This document shows, in pieces, positions 1 to 4,334 of a DNA stretch of 7,817 bases. Position 1 is the stretch's first letter; the number at the start of each line of letters is the position of its first letter. Under the pieces are notes generated by a model, which had not been told where the DNA came from, searched no databases, and was given only the letters and a program-made list of their open reading frames with translations. This DNA comes from Desulfurococcales archaeon (GTDB lineage: Archaea > Thermoproteota > Thermoprotei_A > Sulfolobales > WANQ01), in NCBI GenBank assembly GCA_027043985.1, contig JALUDQ010000236.1, positions 1 to 7,817 of the forward strand, read 5' to 3'. The translations under genes were made by a program, and so were the position numbers.

Positions 1-2
1 AC

Positions 3-140
3 GATAGAATTATAGACTATGTTACGAGGGAACAAGAAGAGATTATTGGAGACGAAGAATACCTAGGATTGCTTGAAGAAAAGGGCGTTAGAACGGATTA
101 TCTTAGAGAGTTTAAGTCTTCTTGTTTGGGCAAAGAATAG
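3..140 (+). CDS. 3' end of an unknown plus-strand gene (partial, enters from the left edge)
   Basis: Reading frame 3 on the plus strand is open from the window edge for 45 codons to a TAG at 138-140. The other two plus frames hit stops within the first 15 bases, and no minus frame stays open across 1-111. The peptide is charged and helix-prone, with Glu/Lys/Arg-rich stretches such as REQEEIIGDEEY and a C-terminal CLGKE. I do not recognise a family, and too little is present to assign a function. Its last 29 bases overlap the 3' end of cas4 tail to tail. An open run of this length can occur by chance, so the call rests on the lack of any competing frame and on the protein-like composition. Confidence 0.45.
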   Translation, partial: DRIIDYVTREQEEIIGDEEYLGLLEEKGVRTDYLREFKSSCLGKE

Positions 141-732
141 CAAAGCGACAGTACTGGCATTCCCAGGGCCATCTAGGACTCTTTTCATCTCTTATCAACG
201 ATAATAGTTCTTCTTCGGAGACTTTTTCCTCAATAACGTACTCTGTTATCCTATTTGGAGTAATATATATTAGAATGGATTTAGGTAGGTCATATAACCA
301 ATTATATATCTTGACTTGTAAAACATGATGTTGCAATGGTAATCCTATGTCTCTACGAGAATATTTTATCTCAACTCCAAGTCTTTCTCCATCCTCAAGC
401 TCTATTAACGCGTCTATTCGTCCCCGTATAACGTATTCTCCAATACTCTTCTTTTTCTCAACTTCTACGCCTAAAACCCCCTTAACCATGCCCTCATCGA
501 AGACTTTTCTAAGAAAAGACTCTAAGCCCAAGTGGACTATGTCTCCAAGCAATAGCGTTGGATCATAAGCCTGGTTTAATACTAGTTCAGGGAACCGTTC
601 CTCATAGACTCTCTTGAGCGGACATCTCGTTAGATCAGATACATAGTATTCGTTTTCACCCCTAACGTGCTTCTTCATGTCCTCAAGCTTTGTTTTATAC
701 AATAATTCCTGAATCAAATACACACACCACAA
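112..732 (-). CDS. cas4: Cas4-family Fe-S exonuclease (PD-(D/E)XK fold), stand-alone
   Basis: Cas4 proteins are RecB-like nucleases with an Fe-S cluster. They trim DNA ends and, in CRISPR systems, help select and orient prespacers. The 206-residue product has the full signature: an N-terminal cluster cysteine (C37, TRCP), H67 (GDIVHLGLE), D107 (GRIDALIE), the E121-x-K123 catalytic pair (GVEIKYS), the QxxxY motif (Q139, Y143) and three C-terminal cysteines (C192, C195, C201). From memory it closely resembles Sulfolobus SSO0001, a 5'-3' exonuclease also encoded away from cas1/cas2. The longest start is TTG at 732, but GTG at 723 or TTG at 717 fits the SSO0001 N-terminus better. ATG at 678 would remove conserved residues. 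No cas1, cas2 or CRISPR array is present, so a role in adaptation or in general DNA repair cannot be decided. Its 3' end overlaps a possible plus-strand gene. Family call very secure, exact start not. Confidence 0.93.
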   Translation of the reverse strand: MWCVYLIQELLYKTKLEDMKKHVRGENEYYVSDLTRCPLKRVYEERFPELVLNQAYDPTLLLGDIVHLGLESFLRKVFDEGMVKGVLGVEVEKKKSIGEYVIRGRIDALIELEDGERLGVEIKYSRRDIGLPLQHHVLQVKIYNWLYDLPKSILIYITPNRITEYVIEEKVSEEELLSLIRDEKSPRWPWECQYCRFAILCPNKKT

Positions 733-747
733 ATCAGTATTAGGCTA

Positions 748-760
748 TGAATAGTATAGG
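748..760 (-). promoter_or_regulatory. Candidate TATA element for cas4
   Basis: On the minus strand an AT-rich CTATACTATTC stretch is centred about 20-30 bases ahead of the possible TTG (732), GTG (723) and TTG (717) starts. That is the spacing expected for a leaderless archaeal mRNA, and no Shine-Dalgarno motif precedes these starts. The match to a TATA/BRE consensus is weak. A second AT-rich element at 788-797 would imply a leader of some 30 bases. Confidence 0.25.
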
Positions 761-789
761 GTTCTAATACCTATATTCTTTCAGAACAT

Positions 790-799
790 ATTAAAAAGG
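790..799 (-). terminator. Oligo-T terminator after malG
   Basis: About 20 bases after the malG stop, the minus strand reads CCTTTTTAAT. A short T-run like this is a typical intrinsic termination signal in archaea. There is no convincing hairpin. It lies between malG and cas4 and would close the malE-malF-malG transcript, leaving cas4 to its own promoter. A five-base run may terminate only partly. Confidence 0.4.
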
Positions 800-819
800 C
801 TGGAAACAGTAGGAGACAA

Positions 820-1665
820 CTATCTTTTGCCTACTCCTAGTCTCATAGCCTCTCCTAGATACTTTTGCGAGAGCATGTATAGGATTACTACTGGTAGAGC
901 GAAGATTATAGCGAAGGCTGCGAAACGGTTCCAGTTTATTGATAGGCCAGTTGTATACTTGTAGAGTTGCACTGGAAGTGTTGTTACTTGTAGGGTGTTT
1001 GCTAATATGAACTCTGACCATCCACCCATAAAGGCGAATAATGTTAGCACTATTATTCCGGGCTTAGATGTGGGTAATATTACCTTGAACATTAAGTCGA
1101 ACCAGCCTGCTCCATCCATAAATGCTGCTTCGTCGAGCTCCTTTGGGATAGTATCGAAGAAGCTCTTCAGCAACCATACATTGAATGGAACCATTCCAGC
1201 CGCATAGATGAATGGTAGGACGTAGACGTTGCCCACCATGGGTAGCCCAGTAGTCTTCTCTATTTGTGCGAGGAATACGAAGAGAGCTACGAGGGCTGCT
1301 ATACCGAATCCACCTCCTATCTGGCTAAACATGAGATAGAAGTATAGGGCAGTACTACGTCCCTTGAATTTAAAGCGTGAGAACGCGTAGGCTGCCGGAG
1401 TTATTATTAGTATTGAGATAAATATAGTCATGATTGTTACTATAACGCTATTTATGAGCGCCGTCTGGAACTCCGAGCTCTTTATTACTTCTATATAGTT
1501 TTCTAATGTTAGATTAGCTAGCATTGAAGGACTATAAGTGATTATACCAACGGGGCTTAGAGAAGTTAATATAACGAAGAATACTGGTGTTAAGAGTGCA
1601 AGGGTTACTACTAGTGCAACTGCTGTTAACCCTATTTTTAAGACTATATTGAATGCTGACGCCAA
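820..1665 (-). CDS. malG: MalG-type ABC sugar permease subunit
   Basis: This is one of two channel subunits of a maltodextrin-type ABC importer. The 281 residues contain about six hydrophobic segments (roughly 10-34, 68-92, 105-132, 148-168, 203-222, 247-266). The EAA coupling loop that docks on the ATPase is at 179-203: E179-A-A, then G185, D184 and the I196-L-P ending, as expected for the family. The short C-terminal tail ends in GVGKR. The start is TTG at 1665. It is the most upstream possible, because the malF TAG stop lies in the same frame two codons earlier, and the next internal Met (48) would delete the first membrane helix. GGTGAG six bases upstream supports it. It follows malF by 3 bases and is the last gene of the transcript. 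The substrate is inferred from the neighbouring MalE and amylopullulanase; MalG relatives also carry other sugars. Confidence 0.93.
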   Translation of the reverse strand: MASAFNIVLKIGLTAVALVVTLALLTPVFFVILTSLSPVGIITYSPSMLANLTLENYIEVIKSSEFQTALINSVIVTIMTIFISILIITPAAYAFSRFKFKGRSTALYFYLMFSQIGGGFGIAALVALFVFLAQIEKTTGLPMVGNVYVLPFIYAAGMVPFNVWLLKSFFDTIPKELDEAAFMDGAGWFDLMFKVILPTSKPGIIVLTLFAFMGGWSEFILANTLQVTTLPVQLYKYTTGLSINWNRFAAFAIIFALPVVILYMLSQKYLGEAMRLGVGKR

Positions 1666-1668
1666 GAA

Positions 1669-2622
1669 CTACTCACCTACCCCTTTATACATTCCACTTA
1701 TACGGAACCACACATACATGTAGACTGCAAGGATCAATACGACTATGAGGTAGAAGGCTGCGGCATAACCGTACTCGCCATCCATAAACGCTCTATGATA
1801 ACCAAATAACATTAACATGTCGTTTACTCTAACAAACGCCTTACCCACAAAAGTTGATACTATTTTAACAGGGCCACCATCATTTAAGAGCATTGGCACG
1901 AGAAAAGCTTGTAGAGAAGCACCAGAAGTTAGGATTGTTGCAAACCATAGAGGCCTAGAGATCTGTGGTAGTATGATATGTCTGAATCTAGACCACCATC
2001 CAGCACCATCTATTAGGGAAGCCTCTATAACTTCTCTAGGAACACCCGTGATCGCGCCTAATGTAACAGTCATTATGAATGGATAGGCTAGCCACATTTC
2101 AACAATGTTGTAGGCTAGGTAGGCGTCCCATTCATGCCTATATATGCTGAAATCCCTACCAGTAAGAGCTGCGAACAAGCCCGCTATGGGGCCGCTACTA
2201 GGGTCAAATAAACCTCGCCAAACCATTATACTCATTATCACTGGTAGAGCCCAAGGCGCCAATAATAATCCACGCATGATCCTCCTACCAGCTATTAGAG
2301 GAGACGTAAAGAGGAATGCAAGCATTACTCCAACAGCTAGTTTTAATGGAACACTCGTTGCAACAAAGAGGAGAGTCTTGTATAAGGAGTAGTAGAAGCC
2401 AGCGTCGTGGAAGAGCTTGTAGAAGTTTTCTAACCCGATAAACCGTAGAGGATTCTCTGCTTTCGGATTAAAGATGTTTATGTTATTAGCGTTAGTAAAA
2501 GCCAGGCTAATAGAATATGCTATAGGCCATAAATTGAAGAATAAGAAAAGGAATATACTCGGAAATATGAGTATTAAGGCTACTTTTACTGGAAAAATTA
2601 TTTGCTTAGGTTTCTTGGACAA
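1669..2622 (-). CDS. malF: MalF-type ABC sugar permease subunit
   Basis: This is the partner channel subunit of MalG. The 317 residues carry an N-terminal membrane helix (about 13-40) followed by further hydrophobic segments (roughly 83-106, 115-136, 166-190, 225-245, 288-308). The EAA loop is at 200-219: E200-A-S, D205-G206, then H215-I-I-L-P219. The protein is much shorter than E. coli MalF (514 residues) because the large periplasmic P2 loop is absent. This is normal for archaeal and Gram-positive homologues. The start is TTG at 2622, preceded nine bases upstream by GGGTGA. It lies 35 bases after malE with no T-run between, so the two are probably co-transcribed. Its TAG stop overlaps the ribosome site of malG, which suggests translational coupling. 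Confidence 0.93.
   Translation of the reverse strand: MSKKPKQIIFPVKVALILIFPSIFLFLFFNLWPIAYSISLAFTNANNINIFNPKAENPLRFIGLENFYKLFHDAGFYYSLYKTLLFVATSVPLKLAVGVMLAFLFTSPLIAGRRIMRGLLLAPWALPVIMSIMVWRGLFDPSSGPIAGLFAALTGRDFSIYRHEWDAYLAYNIVEMWLAYPFIMTVTLGAITGVPREVIEASLIDGAGWWSRFRHIILPQISRPLWFATILTSGASLQAFLVPMLLNDGGPVKIVSTFVGKAFVRVNDMLMLFGYHRAFMDGEYGYAAAFYLIVVLILAVYMYVWFRISGMYKGVGE
1672..1677 (-). promoter_or_regulatory. Shine-Dalgarno site for malG, overlapping the malF 3' end
   Basis: GGTGAG, a strong complement to the crenarchaeal 16S rRNA tail, forms the last two sense codons of malF (Gly-Glu) and sits six bases before the TTG at 1665. It decides the unusual TTG start and implies that ribosomes finishing malF can reinitiate on malG. 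Confidence 0.75.
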
Positions 2623-2631
2623 GGGCTTGGG

Positions 2632-2637
2632 TCACCC
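2632..2637 (-). promoter_or_regulatory. Shine-Dalgarno site for malF
   Basis: GGGTGA nine bases upstream of the TTG at 2622. There is no ATG or GTG alternative that would keep the N-terminal helix, so this site supports TTG as the true start. Confidence 0.7.
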
Positions 2638-2657
2638 TTGAATTCCTTTTAAGACGT

Positions 2658-4226
2658 TTAGCCCTTAAGCTTCTCTTCTATTTGTTGCTGTGCTAGCTGG
2701 AAGGCTTCTTCTACTGTCGCCTGACCATTCCATACAGCGTTTATTGCATCTGCAACTGGTCCCCATACTTTAGCCATTGCGGGACTCTTGGGCATTGGTA
2801 TACTGTTTGCTACAGCTTTAGCGTATCCATAGACTTCGGGTATGCTCTTTACTTCTGGCGATTCTAGTGCAACCTTGTTTACTGGGACGAAGCCAGCAGT
2901 TTTTGCGAGATATTTTGCTACTTCATCGTTTAATGTAAACCATAGTACGAATAGTACTGCTGCTTTATCGGTTCCTCTCTCTTTTGCAAGCTTGCTCATC
3001 CACCATAACTTTATCCCCGAATAAGGCTTCGGTATATGTTGATCATCTATTTTTGGTAGTGGTGTAACGAAGAACTTTATTCCCGCTTCCTTTATCTTGG
3101 GTATATCCCATGGGCCCGTTACGATACACGGTGTATCTTTTTCAATGAACAGTTTCAGCTGGGTTTCATGGCCTACGTCGTCGCGATACATGTATGGTGC
3201 AATATTGTCTAGGAAGAACTTGAAGCCCTCAATAGTGCCAGGAGATCCTACTCCTACTTGGCCAGTGGTATCGTTGTAGTAGAAGCCTCCGAAAGCATGA
3301 ATCCATGCTGAGACGAAGTATGGGTCTACTTGGTGGCTTATACCGTATTTGCCTTGATCTGGGTTATAGTATTTCTCCATTATACTCTTTAGTTCATCAA
3401 AGGTCTTAGGGGGCTCGCTGACCATTTCCGTGTTACATACGAGTGCTACGGTTTCGGATGCCCAGGGTAGACCCCATATATGGCCCTTGTATTCTGCTGC
3501 TGAGAGAGCCGCGGGCAAGTAGATACTCTTTATACTATCTGTTAGGTACTCGTCGAAGGGGACTATTAGGTCGGCTTCAACGAATTCGCCAGTCCAGTCG
3601 TGAGCCCATGTTAATAGGTCCGGTCCCTTACCAACTATTACGGCTGCCTTGAACTTCTCCTTCATTTGTGGAGTGTTAACGAGCTTTATTGTTATACCGG
3701 GGTATTCCTTCATGAACATTTCTGTTACGTTCTTCAGAATAGTTTCCTCAAAAGGCATCACGCTTACCCATATTTCAACTGTTACATGTACTTCGCCCTT
3801 CTTGGCTTTCTCAGCAAATTCTTTGATCTCAGGTGTTACTTGTACTTCAACGTTTCCGAACTTTAGGGTAGGGCCTGCTGGTGTTGTAGTTGTAGTTGTC
3901 GTAGTGGGGGTAGTAGTTGTTGTCTGAGTTGTAGTTGTGGTTGGAGAAGTTGTCGTTGGCGTCGTAGTTGTAGTAGTCTTCGTTGTTGTCGTCGGCGTGG
4001 TCTTCGTAGTAGTCGTTGAGGGTGTCGTGGTTGGTGTAGAAGTTGTTGTAGTTGTGGTTGGAGAGGACGTAGTTGTTGGTGTAGAGGTAGTAGGCGTGGT
4101 AGTAGTTGTAGTTGGAGCGGGTTTTTGAGTAGCAAAATATGCGGCAGCAACGATAACTATTATGATTATTACTATAGCTGTTATGGTGGCTGTTTTAGAT
4201 AATGCTTTAGTAGGGGAGAAGACCAT
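2658..4226 (-). CDS. malE: Maltodextrin-binding protein (MalE-like), membrane-tethered with a Thr-rich stalk
   Basis: This is the extracellular solute receptor of the importer. Of 522 residues, 1-8 form a polar leader ending Thr-Lys-Ala, 9-32 a hydrophobic helix, 37-115 a nearly pure Thr/Pro/Ser stalk, and about 122-522 a family-1 extracellular binding domain. MalE-like landmarks are GPDLLTWAHDWTG (201-213, compare GPDIIFWAHDRFG in E. coli MalE), WGLPWASE (251-258), EPPKTFDEL (271-279), GPWDIPKI (371-378) and GFVPVN (445-450). There is no lipobox cysteine. The two cysteines (C264, C367) are inside the folded domain. The N-terminus fits a class III prepilin-like signal cut after A8, but an uncleaved anchor is also possible. 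ATG at 4226 is preceded by GGGAG seven bases upstream. It is the first gene of malE-malF-malG. Maltodextrin specificity is inferred from the motifs and the amylopullulanase next door. Confidence 0.92.
   Translation of the reverse strand: MVFSPTKALSKTATITAIVIIIIVIVAAAYFATQKPAPTTTTTTPTTSTPTTTSSPTTTTTTSTPTTTPSTTTTKTTPTTTTKTTTTTTPTTTSPTTTTTQTTTTTPTTTTTTTTPAGPTLKFGNVEVQVTPEIKEFAEKAKKGEVHVTVEIWVSVMPFEETILKNVTEMFMKEYPGITIKLVNTPQMKEKFKAAVIVGKGPDLLTWAHDWTGEFVEADLIVPFDEYLTDSIKSIYLPAALSAAEYKGHIWGLPWASETVALVCNTEMVSEPPKTFDELKSIMEKYYNPDQGKYGISHQVDPYFVSAWIHAFGGFYYNDTTGQVGVGSPGTIEGFKFFLDNIAPYMYRDDVGHETQLKLFIEKDTPCIVTGPWDIPKIKEAGIKFFVTPLPKIDDQHIPKPYSGIKLWWMSKLAKERGTDKAAVLFVLWFTLNDEVAKYLAKTAGFVPVNKVALESPEVKSIPEVYGYAKAVANSIPMPKSPAMAKVWGPVADAINAVWNGQATVEEAFQLAQQQIEEKLKG
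3882..4118 (-). repeat. Low-complexity Thr/Pro stalk region within malE
   Basis: This stretch encodes residues 37-115 of MalE, about 80 residues of Thr with Pro, Ser and a few Lys. The DNA is degenerate ACN codons and holds internal in-frame repeats: a 20-base exact match between 3928-3947 and 4045-4064 (offset 117 bases, 39 codons) and an 11-base match between 4030-4040 and 4075-4085 (offset 45 bases, 15 codons). The pattern suggests growth by in-frame duplication. Such stalks are usually extended, often O-glycosylated spacers that hold a domain away from the membrane. Confidence 0.85.
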
Positions 4227-4233
4227 TTTTAAT

Positions 4234-4238
4234 CTCCC
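4234..4238 (-). promoter_or_regulatory. Probable Shine-Dalgarno site for malE
   Basis: GGGAG seven bases before the ATG at 4226. The match is weaker than the GGTGA motifs ahead of malF and malG, but it is consistent with a leader of about 30 bases from the promoter at 4278-4293. Confidence 0.45.
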
Positions 4239-4277
4239 ATCTTCTCCTGGTCTTTGGTATACCTAATAAGATTTGCT

Positions 4278-4305
4278 GGATAAATTTTTATCCCACAATA
4301 GTGGG
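4278..4305 (-). promoter_or_regulatory. Promoter/operator region of malE-malF-malG with two abutting inverted repeats
   Basis: The minus strand carries an AT-rich TATA-like core (ATAAAAATTTAT) whose centre is about 60 bases before the malE ATG, predicting a transcript start near 4260. The core is itself an inverted repeat, GGATAAA-AA-TTTATCC (4278-4293). Immediately upstream is a second one, CCCAC-TATT-GTGGG (4292-4305), where the BRE would lie. Overlap of symmetric elements with TATA/BRE is how archaeal repressors often act. The known Thermococcus TrmB half-site pattern (TACT/AGTA) is not present, so any regulator is unidentified. Confidence 0.5.
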
Positions 4306-4321
4306 GAGGAGACTTAGTGGT

Positions 4322-4330
4322 TTAAAAAAG
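4322..4330 (-). terminator. Oligo-T terminator after the amylopullulanase gene
   Basis: A run of six T (minus strand CTTTTTTAA) begins five bases after the TAA stop of the GH57 gene. This fits an archaeal intrinsic terminator. Together with the promoter just beyond, it implies that the enzyme and the transporter are separate transcription units, though read-through is possible. Confidence 0.5.
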
Positions 4331-4334
4331 AGGG

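Noticed and set aside
76..84. T-rich stretch on the minus strand after cas4, as a cas4 terminator.
   Set aside because: Only a four-T run within a probable coding stretch of the plus-strand gene; too weak to call.
112..732. A CRISPR-Cas adaptation locus suggested by cas4.
   Set aside because: No repeat-spacer array, cas1, cas2 or effector gene is in the window, so only a stand-alone cas4 can be claimed.
791..1021. A 76-codon minus-strand frame overlapping malG in another frame.
   Set aside because: It lies entirely opposite well-conserved MalG coding sequence, shows no family features and no ribosome site.
3882..4118. Short repeated units that might suggest a CRISPR array or a minisatellite.
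   Set aside because: The units are degenerate, unevenly spaced, in frame, and encode a Thr/Pro stalk; there are no regular spacers.
3863..4150. Open frames on both strands across the Thr-rich part of malE, including Val-rich plus-strand frames at 3649-3927 and 3937-4128.
   Set aside because: They are by-products of repeated ACN codons, which lack stops in most frames; the predicted peptides are Val- or Leu/Gln/Arg-rich low complexity, and the malE frame explains the region fully.
4227..4334. A TrmB operator as in the Thermococcus maltose/trehalose cluster.
   Set aside because: No TACT-spacer-AGTA palindrome is present between the GH57 gene and malE; the inverted repeats seen are different.
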